Positions 33,003 through 43,927 of a stretch of DNA of 64,000 nt are shown here, in pieces. The notes below the pieces were generated by a model. The model was not told the DNA's origin, made no database searches, and saw nothing but the letters and a program-made list of their open reading frames with translations. Origin of the DNA: Nectonema munidae (taxonomy: Eukaryota > Nematomorpha > Nectonematoida > Nectonematidae); assembly GCA_030549495.1 (NCBI GenBank), contig JAUIRK010000907.1, positions 1-64,000 on the forward strand, in the 5' to 3' direction. The position numbers and the translations under genes are program-made. Positions within the stretch are counted from its first letter, which is position 1. Each line of letters opens with the position of its first letter.

Positions 33003-36000
33003 GTAAGTTCATTAAAAATATTATATCTATTAATTTTTATCTCATATATCAAAAGGAATACATTAATGAAAAAAATTTTTGAGAACAAATTAATTTTTAT
33101 TAAAATCTTGAATATTTTAAAGCATTTCATCTCTTTCATGTTTTTTAATTAATCATTTGTAATTGAACAATTCCTTCTTTCGCTACGTTTCTACATTCAT
33201 ATTCAATTTTCAATATTTTATCTTGAAATGCATTTTATTCTTCAATTGCATACTTTTTAGGTAATGGAGATTTAATCTTTATTTCTTCAGGTTAAATTAA
33301 CTTTCGATAACTTTGATTTAAAATTAAATATTTATGAAATCATTTTACATTAATCTATTATGCATCTTAATTAAATAGGGGATAGTTTACAGAAAAAACA
33401 GCTTACACGCTTTTCATATCCGAAGATTTTCTCTTCTGCTAAAAAAAAATTTTTTTAAAAAAAATAAGAAATCTGCGAACCCAGTTATCCATATTGAAAG
33501 ATTCAAGGAACCAATTCGCTATAGAAACTTTTGCAATCAGAAAAAAAACGAGATAAAATTGTTCTAACTAATTTAAAATTGGTTCACATTGACTTTTTTT
33601 AAATATTTTTTGGCTTGTTTGACTTTTGTAGGAGTGTATCTTACAAAAAATCTTTTTTTTAAATAAAATCTTATATTTTAAGAATAGATTTCATTTTTAT
33701 TTCAGTTGGCGTGCTTTAGTTTTAGGTGAGCTTTTATCAAGAAATAAAATTAGATTTTATTCATTTATTTTAATCAAGTTTGAGTACAAAAATTTAATTT
33801 TTGAGCAAAAATAATTAAAATGATATTTTGTTAGGTTTTTTTAAAATTCATATTTCTCATATTTTAAAATTTGAAGAGCAATTCTTAAATTTTGGCTAGA
33901 GATTTATTGCAGTCAACAGCGTTTATACTTTCAATACTTCCAGAAATATTTTTCCTAGTTAATAAATTTTAAACTTGTACCAGATTTTAAATGACTTTTT
34001 TGTTCTGAAATAAATGTGATAGATTTTACTTTTTTTGTTTTTAGCGTTGCTGGTTTAACTTAAGATATTAATTCATCAATATTCTAAAAACAGTTTTACA
34101 CGAAATAAATTTTTCCTTTTTATTGACTTAAAAAATTTAGCTACACCATTAGTTCTATCATATGTCATTTCTAGCACGTTGTTTTCTGTAGCAAAACATT
34201 TCTTTTCAAACAAATTTTTGTTTGAAATGGAATTAGATTTTCATCACTTGATTCATTGATATGAACAAAGAATTCTTTATTATACAATTGAAATTTGAGT
34301 CAATTGAAATTGCGAACTTTAATTTTTCTGCTTTTTCTAATGTTTTTTTTTTAGGTTGGAATCTAACAGTACTTTCTGTGTTATATTGTCTTCATCTTTA
34401 AAAATATTGAAATTTTGAAGTAAATCATTAGTTTTGGCAGATAAATTTGTTCCATCCTTTACTTCATGACGTGTTGTGTTTATTTTTTTAGTCATATCAT
34501 TATACTTTATTTTCTGTTGTATTGGTTTCATCAGAAGAAAAATAGAATTATTTTTCTTGTTCTTTATTTCTATAACAAGTAATTATTTTTTTCTTTTCTC
34601 TTTTATTTTTTGTCGATTTTTCGAATGTTTTTGTTAGTTGTATCTTTGTCAATTTCACCAAATAGCATTTTTCTTTCTTTTATCTGATCTATCTTTTCTT
34701 ATATCAATTTTATTTTCATCGATTATGTTAAAGAGTCAATCAGTTCTTCATTAAATTTTAAAACAAATATTTTTTTTTTGAAATTAATCTTTTGGGGTTT
34801 TTGTCTTTTGTTTGCAAATACTTTGAATGAACTCATAATATTACATTTTACAGCATCTTTTCTTCTAGTTTCAACAGAAGCTGAATTGCACGCCATTAGT
34901 AATTTTACAATAATTTTATCAATTATAAAATCTATATTAGAAAACTTTGAACTTTTATATTACTATAAACATTTTAAGACATCTCTTTTGATGTAAACGT
35001 GGGATTCAAGTACTTCTTTTTTTACTTTTTTAGTTTTATTTGCGAGTTTTGATTTCAAAACAAAAAGAAAAACTTAAAACATTTGAAAAACTGAAGTAAA
35101 TATAAAGTTTTTTTAACATTCATAAAAATATCAGTCATGCGCAAAAACAAAAAGTTGATTAAATAATTTCAGAAAATTCAAAACAAATCATTTAAGTAAT
35201 TTATTTAAGTGCAGAAGGAAATTTTTTTAAAGACCCTAATGTACATTTAAATGTGATATAATGATCCTATAAAATAAGCTATGTCTTAAATGTATGTATA
35301 AAGGATACCGTGCAGTGTTTTGATTGAGAAGACAAAATTACGCTGCGTGTGTCCAACTCTGAACAAAGAAGGTTTGATCCTGGATTCGAACACAATACTT
35401 TGTAGTAGCAAACTCAGTACTTCTCAAACTGTCTAATACAGCGGACCGATAAAGATTATTTTCGATCTCGACGAACCGGGGTATGAATACCAAATATGTC
35501 ATCATTCAAATTTGCAATTTGAAAATTATAGAGTAAAGAAATGGCATTAATATAATATAATATTAATAGTTTGCTTACGCCAGTGTGAAGACAAAGTTTA
35601 AATTCCAAAGATGATGTATGATGAGCGAATATCCTAATTCTTTTTACGCGCTATTTTTTACTTTAATCATTACTGAAAAAGTAGTCTCACACAAATATGC
35701 TGACCTGAATGAAAGGAGCGTTTTGGTGGATATTTCAACCAGTTCAGGATATTTACTTCTAACTTCAACTTAGAAGCGGTTTGGAATGCAGCGATCCGGC
35801 AATCTGCATGCCTCAGACTCCTGTCATTAAGAATACATTTTCTTAACTGAAAGAAGTACTTTTCGCTTCCAAAGTTTTTAGACTGTCTATATCAGCGACG
35901 CCTTAGCGTAGTACGAGCTACCAAAATGGCAACCAACGTATGCTACTGCTGGTTCCAATAGTGCGCTTCCACTTATAGCTAAGAACTTAAGGTATCCTAA

Positions 36001-39000
36001 TATTCTCACTGTTCTAGTCCTGTGTTCATGCTTGCGTTAATTGCGAGGAATGCGTAGACCTTTAGCCTATTAATCATTTGCATAGCTTTAAGCAGGGTGT
36101 GTGAATCTTTATTTTAAATGGCTGCATTGAAAACAGCTATCTTGAAATATACACCGCCAAAACCTGTCAGTAAGCGCATATTTAACTTATGATACGATAG
36201 ATCAAATAGATCGTCCTTCATATGAACGACTTCTACGCCCTTATTTATATTATGGAGCAGTGGTTTTTTAAATATATTTTAGGCGAGTTTTTGATAGAGT
36301 TGGGATGCAGCATCGACAATATTGATCACAGCGGCATGACTCCACTAATAAGAGCCTGCTCAAGAAACAATATAGAAATTGTAAAAGTACTTCTCGAAAA
36401 TGGAGCGAATCCTAACCACAGCGACAAGCACCTCAAAACTCCTTTGCATTATTCCATCATGAGCAATAACATACGTATACTTTCATCTACACTTCACTTT
36501 AATGACTTTCATCGTGCTGCTCAGTCTTTCTAGAGAGGGAGGGTGAGCATCATAAAAATTTGATACATAAATATAAGATTCAAACTATTTAAGTATATTG
36601 GTAAAAAGGGCTATCTGGGGAGAGGGGCCTGAATTTCTAAGTAATTTTTCAGAGAAGAGCAATGTAAAAGAAGAGATAATTTTGACAGTTCAGAAGAAAA
36701 GAAGCACTCAAAATGGGGAGATAAAGGTTGAGCTTATCCATCTTTATACTGTGTTCATTTAGTTTTTACTTGATCAGAATTATTATGCTCTTAAAAAATA
36801 TAGTATTGATTACACAATAATGCAAAAACTATATCACATGATATCATTGTAAAAGCCACTGAAGTTCATTTGCTTTGAATCTGATTTTTGACATTTTTTT
36901 TCATACAATTTTACTTAAATATTTTATCAACAACTTTAATATTACAAGAAATTTGTTTCCATCTTTCACTTAAGCATATTGTAAGTAATATCTTTTTTAG
37001 AGCTATTTAATCTTTAAAAATTTTTCCTGAATTTCCAATTAAGTAAACTCTTTTAAGTAGATATTTTTGAGGACTATTTGGATTTCATCAAAACATTTAA
37101 ATATCAACTAGCGATGTCCCATACCAATTTTTGACCGATGCTGATGTCGATTCCAATGTTGGGCAATTTTTTCAATAATGCATAGTACCTAATTTTGAAA
37201 TTTGTTTATTTTTTTCTCCTAAACTTATGTACCATTGAATGAATACTGAATGCGCCAAGTCTGGTTTTTCAAAACGAGAGGCGACTGAGGGTAGGCCCTC
37301 TGGGATAACTGTTTGCTGAACCCCTTATAGCCGATATCAGAGACTGCAAACCTCTAGATATGAGCAGTGGGTTTGGGAGTGTTAACTTCAAGAAAATATG
37401 TAAAAGTTAATTGTCTCAAACGGCATCTAAAGCATATTTGAATGTTTCTTTAATAAATTTTTTATGAAAATTCTTAAGTTAGAAAATTCATATTCTCTTT
37501 TTAAATAAATTGTTTCGTTTACCTGCTGAATTATGATGAGAATATCTCTTGGTATTCACAACCAGAGAAATATCCATGGCCAATTTGAAAGCGGTCAACC
37601 ATTATGGACGCCAAAAAAATGCGCATTCTAAAACTGGTAAAGAAAAAGTTTCAAAGATGAACGATCCTTGACCAGAATAAAATCAGACGATATATAGTAT
37701 AAAGCAGAAGATTTGTATTAAAAAGCATTAATAAACGCAGACGATTCACATTTTTGTAAAGTCGACAAATGTCGATTGTGGTCGATTACCGGTTAAGATA
37801 ATACATTTTTTTCAAAACAACACGTTAAAACCATAAAATATACACTGAGAGTCGTCTTCAATCTACCTAACTTTCGCCCCCTACCTTCCTCCAATAATTT
37901 TCAATTTTCTGAATTATATATCTTTTTCATAGTATTTATTAGGCTTGTTTGTCTTCTGAGTAGACTTTTCTTGTTTTAAGATTAAGTCTTAGAATGAATA
38001 TTTAAAATCTATTTTTTTCCAATCTATTCTTTTATAATAAATTTAGAAAAATATATATAAAAAAAAGTTCGCCCCCCCCAATTACTTTTGATAAAAGTCT
38101 TTTTTGTGTATAGAGGCAATGAATTTTCTCATGATGTATGGCGCTGATCCCTGCAAAAAGGACATGAGTATGGAATGCGCCCTTTTCGAAGCGTGTGCTG
38201 CATCCAATCACGCAGCGATAAAAATACTTCTTGAAAAGGATATCTGCGCAAATTGCACCAACATTTTTGGTTCCTCTCCTCTGATTGAAGCAGTTAAAGA
38301 TGCCGACCCCAAAGCTCTTGATTTACTTTTAAGTAACGCCTATTTTTTTTTATCAGGCATACACCTATAATTTAATGTCATAAAATATGTGTTTGTTCAA
38401 GTAGCCGCCTATCTTCAATTTAAATTTTACGTATTAGATTCAGAATAAAAAAGTTTTTTTTTTTACCAATTATTACAAATCGATTTCTTTTAGATTTCAT
38501 CTTTTAGAACAATTTAAACATCCTGTTTTTCTTGAAAGATTTAATAAAATATCCGAAATTATTAAACTAAAGAATTTAAAAAAAATGACTTCTTTCAGCG
38601 TATATCTATTTAAGCAGAGCCGTGGTTAGCCCGCGGTCCGTGAACCCTTTTTTGTGACCTTGCTCCATCTCAAAATTTAGGTTATTTTATTTAAAAGTTT
38701 TTTTCGTTAATTTTTCAAAACTTCAGCTTAAACTTGGAAGTTTTATGAAGTTTAATAGAAAAGGAGTTTTAAAAATCATGGAAAATAACTGCAGCAATTT
38801 GCCTTGAAAATGTGAGGGCGTTAAAACATTTTTATGATTTTCTTAAAGAACTTTTCTAGCGTATACGTGTTACATTATTCGCTCTTTTTCTCAAAACCAT
38901 TTTCTGTACCGGAAAAGCTACATTATTATTTGAGTTGAAAGTGTAAAATTTGTAATTTTAGCAAAAATATTCATTATATCTAAAAATATATAATAATAAA

Positions 39001-39698
39001 AAAAAGGGTGATCATCATCGTTTTTATTGTTTAAACTTTCGAAATAAATTAAAAATTTCTTTAGGGAAGAAGAAAACCATAAAAAGTGGAGGCGACAAAA
39101 TATAGTATGTCCTCTTCAACATATGTATTCGTAATTGACCACTATGCTTTTAAAATTTTTATAGAACCAAATTTTGTTGTGGCCCTCTAAGCATCAGGTA
39201 GACTTCAATGTCGCCCTCAGCTCAAACTTGTTCCGTCCACCCTGTATTGAAGCATGCAGAAATCAGACAACTTTGAATAATTAAATTTTGTTCGGCTTTA
39301 ATAAGTCTTAGTTTTTGGAAGGGGGAAATTTTTTTATATCAAAATTTTTTCGTTTAATGTTAGCGAGCTTCTATTCTGATCTAAAGATAAGCGTTTACTG
39401 CGTAATAACAAAACCTGAGATTATTTTTTGTACCAAGAAAGTGATGCCGATTTTTTTATCTTTAAGCTTATGGAGCAAACCCGAATCACATAAACGCGAG
39501 TGGACAGACAGCACTCTTGGTCGCTGCAAACTTTGGCGTTTCTCATTCTGTGAAGAAAATGCAGTTGTTGGTGGAGAAGGGAGCTGATATAAATTTCAGC
39601 ACCAAATTTGGCATAACCGCTCTACACTGGGCTCTAGCCCGAGAACAATGGGAGTGTGCTGCCTTCCTCATACGCTCAGGAGCTAAATTGAATCAAAA
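32840..39698 (+). CDS. Ankyrin-repeat protein gene (at least four exons, 3' part not found)
   Basis: Four exons (32,840-33,002; 36,283-36,474; 38,114-38,332; 39,467-39,698) join in frame with consensus GT-AG sites. All three introns between them are phase 1. The product is about 270 residues of eight consecutive ankyrin repeats. Repeat 3 (MTPLIRACSRNNIEIVKVLL, then ENGANPNHSDK) and repeat 8 (ITALHWALAREQWECAAFLI, then RSGAKLN) are near consensus; repeats 1, 2 and 5 are more diverged. Ankyrin repeats bind other proteins. No catalytic, BTB, SOCS or membrane segment was found, so the partner and pathway are unknown. The end is open: the fourth exon stops at a weak donor (AAAA/GTTTTT) and further exons probably lie 3'. 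Introns 1 and 3 contain hAT debris. Confidence 0.82.
33003..35413. other. Intron 1, 5' part; degenerate coding-like stretch on minus strand
   Basis: Mostly AT-rich intron. On the minus strand about 34,000-35,000 shows scattered charged, protein-like pieces (for example the 64-codon frame 34,337-34,531 and LMACNSASVETRRKDAVKCN near 34,890) broken by stops. I do not recognise a family; it could be an old inserted gene fragment or chance in K/N-rich sequence. Confidence 0.3.
35414..35890 (-). mobile_element. hAT (ZBED-type) fragment, C-terminal end, in intron 1
   Basis: Plus-strand CAGTACTTCTCAAACTGTC at 35,414 is a hAT-type end. On the minus strand just inside it, about 35,640-35,760 reads KYPELVEISTKTLLSFRSAY and then LCETTFSVMIKVKN, the hATC dimerisation region of ZBED5-like transposases. 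Upstream coding is unrecognisable, so the copy is 5'-truncated or heavily decayed. It lies antisense within the ankyrin gene's first intron. Confidence 0.75.
35891..36282. other. Intron 1, 3' part; nothing recognised
   Basis: Somewhat GC-richer than typical for the window (about 35,890-36,060), with no open frame of note. It may be more of the decayed hAT copy. Confidence 0.3.
36283..36474 (+). CDS. Ankyrin gene, exon 2
   Basis: The acceptor TATATTTTAG precedes GCGAGTTTTTG; joined to exon 1 it reads LEICEFLIELGCSIDN, restoring repeat 2. It encodes repeat 3 and most of repeat 4, ending at CATAC before GTATAC (36,475). Phase 1 at both ends. Confidence 0.85.
36475..38113. other. Intron 2; holds one copy of an inverted dispersed repeat
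   Basis: Intronic AT-rich sequence. About 37,680-37,795 is an inverted relative of 42,735-42,842. A C8 run lies at about 38,072-38,079, just upstream of exon 3. Nothing else recognised. Confidence 0.45.
37680..37795 (+). repeat. Dispersed repeat, copy 1 (inverse of 42,735-42,842)
   Basis: CAGACGATTCACATTTTTGT, AAGTCGAC and ATTACCGGTTAA all occur in reverse complement at the second site, as does a TATAAAGCAGA-GATTTGTATT block. The copies differ by scattered changes. The family is unknown. Confidence 0.65.
38114..38332 (+). CDS. Ankyrin gene, exon 3
   Basis: After TGTGTATAG the exon begins AGGCAATG; joined to exon 2 it reads SNNIQAMNFLMMYGADPCKK. It encodes the end of repeat 4, repeat 5 (ALFEACAASNHAAIKILLEK) and most of repeat 6, ending before GTAACG at 38,333. 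Phase 1 at both ends. Confidence 0.85.
38615..39244. mobile_element. hAT-type non-autonomous element, 630 bp, TSD TATT(T/G)AAG, in intron 3
   Basis: CAGAGCCGTGG at the left and, in reverse, CAGGGTGGACGG at the right are flanked by TATTTAAG (38,607-38,614) and TATTGAAG (39,245-39,252), 7/8 identical. There is no transposase. It is homologous over its length to the shorter copy at about 49,268-49,612 (shared AAAACTTCAGCT-AAAC, TTTGTAAAGTT/TATGAAGTTTAAT and TAGACTTCAA-G-CG blocks). Confidence 0.78.
39467..39698 (+). CDS. Ankyrin gene, exon 4
   Basis: The acceptor TTTATCTTTAAG precedes CTTATGGAGC; the join gives DLLLTYGANPNHINASGQTA. It encodes the end of repeat 6, repeat 7 and repeat 8 up to SGAKLNQK. 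The proposed donor AAAA/GTTTTT is weak. Without splicing the frame runs on to a stop at about 39,819 as a hydrophobic, low-complexity tail, which I think is intron. Confidence 0.78.
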
Positions 39699-41180
39699 GT
39701 TTTTTCTTTCGATTTTTGAATCAATGATCACGTTTCACAATTCCTTCATTTATTTTGATTTTCTCTTTCCTCTAAAATTAGGAATCCAAATAATTTTGAT
39801 TAATATGAAACCCAGATAAATAGATATTGTGAAGTATGTAATGCCCTGAATCTTTATTGTTTCTACTTTTGAAGTTTTTAATTTGCGATTTTGTAGTGTA
39901 GGCAACTATTTTGCTTTGATTTCCGTGACTTTTTTCTAATTTAGATCCATACACACAAACGCTCACACCCCTTAGATGGGATTTACCAATTTTTAGATCG
40001 TATCTAATAAGCATGAAACTAATTTTTATTGAATCTGCTTTCATCTTCAAGTAGATTTCGTATAAAAAAGAAAATATTTAGTTGAATTAAAAAACATGCT
40101 TTTCTCACTCAATAGCATTCAGTTTATGGTATATTTAAAATATTCTCCTAATGACTTTATGGACCCTTTTCTTTCAATCCAATCATTAATATGTAATTTT
40201 TATTAACATAAAAATAATTCATTTTGAAATAATTGCCTCATTATTTCAAATTATTTCATTCTCTCTCTTGAAGAATTTTTAAAAGACCGAAAAAAGGAGA
40301 AAAATTTCCTTTATCACATATCATTCTTGAGTGTTAATATAAAGATCATTTTGAGTTTTAATGAGAAAAGGATTATTCAATGTCAATAAAAATATTTATC
40401 TTGGTGCTTATAAGCATAAAGGAAAAATCATTATGCAAAAAAGCTTAGATGTGGATATTTAATCAAATATTGTAAGGTTGGTTAGATACTGGGTTTTGAT
40501 TACTCAAGATCTTGGGTTGCATCCCGTATCAAGCCTCCTTTCTTCATAGTTCGATAGAAGCGGCGCAATTATACGGTACCTTTACCTTACCTTAAATATA
40601 CTCATAAGAATTTATTATACATCAATATAAAATGAAGCAAAATTGAAGAAATTTAATTATTGAGGGTATTGGGAAGTTATGCTCATATAAATTCTCAAAA
40701 CCATTTAAAGAAAATCGATCTTTCACAAGAATTTTTAAAGGAATATTTCACTTGTAAAATTTCCACTCCAACTCAACTTATTGTAAAATCCTTCTTTGGT
40801 TCTCCGCAACCACCTCTATCGTGGTGGTTCTATAATTGACCCTAAATTCTGTAAAATTAAGCAAATGTTTTTGAGAACAAGAATTGACTTCATTACAAAT
40901 TAATTTCGTTAGAGCCATTTTTATATAAATGAAACATTCTGCATATATGCAATCAAGATTTTTGCCTGTTTTTTCAAGTGTTACAACTTTTCATCATACG
41001 ACACTTAACGATTCATCATTTAATCGTTCGTTTCTTCATCACCTCGACAGTTAACCAATGTTCATTAATCACAATAATGATTATCACATAATGCATTTTC
41101 ACTGTCGTGATGATGATATTAAATGATGATGAAAAGTATTGGTGATAGAGTCGGATGATTAAGTTACGAGTGTTGAAATG
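39699..41180. other. Downstream intron or intergenic; SINE-like segment
   Basis: No ankyrin exon was found here. At about 40,470-40,600 a tRNA-like head (GGTTGGTTAGATACTGG, then B box GGGTTGCATCCC) is followed by CATAGTTCGATAGAAGCGGC and a CTTTACCTTACCTT tail. This is probably a tRNA-derived SINE related to the segment at 3,540-3,665. The motif ACACAAACGCTCACACCCCTT-AGATGGGATTT near 39,953 recurs near 41,915. Confidence 0.4.
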
Positions 41181-41450
41181 TCATCCAACCTTTTTTAGAA
41201 GTGAAGCTGTAAAGTGTCCTCTAGAAATCATCCTTTCCAGCACCATTTTTAATTCCTCTTTAAACAGCGTGCCTTCTAAATCCCTCATATACTCGCTAGC
41301 TACTAAATGTTGTTTTAGATGGCCTATTACTAATTTTACTTCTGGATTAACATGTCTTTGCTTTCCTCAGGTAAATTTATTTTACCTTCTTCATTTGTCA
41401 TCCATTCCAATTTATATGCTGGCCAATAAATTCTTCGCCAAGTTATTTAC
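41181..41450 (-). pseudogene. Unassigned coding-like fragment, minus strand
   Basis: On the minus strand one frame reads TWRRIYWPAYKLEWMTNEEG and KINLPEESKDMLIQ, and after a one-base shift near 41,345 continues VKLVIGHLKQHLVASEYMRD, then LEGTLFKEELKMVLERMISR, GHFTASLLKKVG and a stop at 41,181. Its charged, amphipathic composition and even amino-acid use are unlike chance translations around it, so I think it is real coding descent, probably a gene fragment or old terminal exon. I do not recognise the family. The opposite strand shows a chance splice-like bracket (TTTTTTAG...CAG/GTAAAT, 41,199-41,370) with an open but low-quality frame, which is the competing explanation. Confidence 0.4.
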
Positions 41451-41459
41451 CTTGTAATT

Positions 41460-43409
41460 TCATTCTGAACATGGCTTAACTTTAGATTTATTATTCGATT
41501 AAAAATATTGATCGCTTAGTTAGGCATTGTAACACTTCTTATGGAATAATATCTGTGATTACTTTCAATTTATTAAATAATAATGATAGAGATGGAGGAT
41601 AGTGTTTTTTACTTATAGATTGTATTTTTCATAATTTATGTAGCCCAAAATCACTCCAATCATTTCTTATAAAAGTGTCTATGATATGATATGATTTCGC
41701 TAATATGCTTGTGTTTTCATGATAAAAAGTGAGACGATTAATGAGTCCGAGTCGAAACTCCTTATGTACGCCAGAGTCGGAGTCACAAAACTATTTCCGA
41801 CTCCCTCCCTACCTTGCCAAAATGAATCTTGGAAAAGAAAATTCCATTATATCTTATCAAATACAAAAACACATACGCACATCAAAAAGCAAGGCCTCGA
41901 TAAAATAGATTCACGCACACAAACTCACACCAATTAGATGGGATTTAATTTTAACCAAGATTTTGATCGGCATTTGAATAATTTTTGGAATAGATAAACC
42001 ACTCATTACTTTATATGCAAATTTACATTTTACATATATTACAATTTTTATTTATCGTTTATAATTTCATCATTGAATTTTCTTTTTTCAGAAAATTAAA
42101 GAAATTATTATTATCATCGTATCCAATCAATGTAATTTTAACTGTTTATTTTTAATTTAATTTAAATATGGCGACAAAAAGCAAGCCTATATAATAGTTA
42201 AAGTTATCAGTATCTGACCCAACATATTATGCCGTCATAACACGAATAATGACTGATCTTTTGCTATATATCCGAGTTAGACGCCCTATAATAAATTTCT
42301 AGATGCACTCCCGACACAAGGCCCGTATCTAGGAAAAATGAAGGAGGAGGTAAAACGATTTATTTGACACGGTGAAGTGTGGAACATACTGATTGATATA
42401 ATAAAATGATTGATGCAGAGTTTAAACATTTGCATCCTCTTTTAAGGAGCTGTCTCGCTTCCCCTCTTTGACATTTTTGTGTCGCTTGGCAATAAGACAA
42501 TCGTTGGAGAGACGGGCCGACTCGCACATCGAAACCTTTCAAGACATCCCTAGTGCAATCAAAAGATACCTTCTTCTAGAATATTGATGAATCCCTGTTT
42601 CAAATCCTGTTTTAACTCCACTTTACTTTTAAGCAGCCGATATATTATTTTAATGGAATTATTTTAATCCATCAAACTCTCCCCCTTTTTAAATAATATA
42701 TTCTGGTACTTAATAAATTTTCAAGTATTTTTTTATTAACCGGTTATCAACCACAGTCGACTTTACAAAAATGTGAATCGTCTGCATTTATAAAGCTTTT
42801 TAATACAAATCTGCTTTATACTAGATATCGTCTGATTATTCTCGTCGTTAATTTGGTTTCCACATGTTGAACATGGCATCGCTTAATTTTAGTTGTAAGC
42901 GGATGCTGGCGTATATGAGATGTATGATGTCAGTGTTTGTGTGGCTGAAGAGGTTTAGCTTAAAGCGAATCAATCTATTAAAAATTTTATTGTATACTTA
43001 AAGCGATTTTTATATTTCAATAATCCTTCTTATTTTGTGTTTGAACTTGTAACCAAAAAATATGATAATGAAAAACGTTATCGGCATCTTTCATTTCAGT
43101 AGGGTCAATTTCCTGCTAAGGATAAAATTTCATATCAAATAACCTTGAAGCTTTACTCATGAAATAAAAGAAATACCTTTATACTATGAAAAAAATAAAT
43201 CATTTGGATGGAGTGTATATGTTCTGCCCAAGTATAAGTATCATGGAGTCAGAAGCATATCTAGAGTGAATTCTACAAAGATGAGTTGAATCATTGTATT
43301 ATTTGGTGAGTTAACATTTTTACAGTTATATTTCAAGTGGATGTATAGTTATTTTTGTATTCGAATTTTTTTAAAGATTTTGGAATACAGAATTTTTCAC
43401 TTAGAAATC
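41460..43409. other. Intergenic; dispersed repeat copies only
   Basis: No gene. About 41,740-41,815 contains inverted GAGTCGGAGTC / CCGACTCC motifs typical of a MITE end. About 42,735-42,842 is the inverted partner of 37,680-37,795. At 42,318 AAGGCCCGTATCTAGG resembles a MITE end. The rest is unremarkable. Confidence 0.4.
42735..42842 (-). repeat. Dispersed repeat, copy 2 (inverse of 37,680-37,795)
   Basis: Reverse complement of the copy inside ankyrin intron 2, with TTAACCGGTTATCAACCACA at its start. Confidence 0.65.
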
Positions 43410-43927
43410 GTCTAGCCCAGGGGTTCCCAACCCTGGAGTCGCCAAGATCTCAAAATAAAAACATTGTCAACTCTTAATTCGAGTTTTTAAGGATATACAG
43501 TCACATATTGGTTGAGGGATAGTGGATAATTTCTTATCTATTTTTGACAAAGATAAATGAAGAAAAGTACGAAGAAGAGAAACCCACAAAAATGATACAT
43601 CAATTTTAATTTTCCTACATTTTAAAGAAAGACGTAGAGAGAAGAAAAAAGCTGTCAAATAACCATTGATTTATTATCTTCGTGCTTTTCTCCACAATCT
43701 TAACAAATAGTAGATACGCTATTTTCATTTTTAAATGAATTTCATCTTTTCTTCACTGTAATTTTTCGTAAGTTTTTTTTAATATCTTTTATATAATTTG
43801 TCGATGTGTGTGTATATATGTGTATAAGTGTGCTATGCACACCAACCTCGTGGATGAGAGTTTGGTGCGCAAAAGGTGGGGGGAGGTGCTAGTAATTTAA
43901 TTTATATTTCATTTTAGATTCTTTAGT

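Noticed and set aside
32919-33152. Second plus-strand frame over ankyrin exon 1
   Set aside because: It is an out-of-frame shadow that continues into the intron; the other frame matches ankyrin repeats and joins exon 2 in frame.
41199-41370. Plus-strand exon bracketed by TTTTTTAG and CAG/GTAAAT
   Set aside because: The plus-strand translation is poor in charged residues and unlike a protein, whereas the minus strand is clearly coding-like; the splice-like signals are probably chance.
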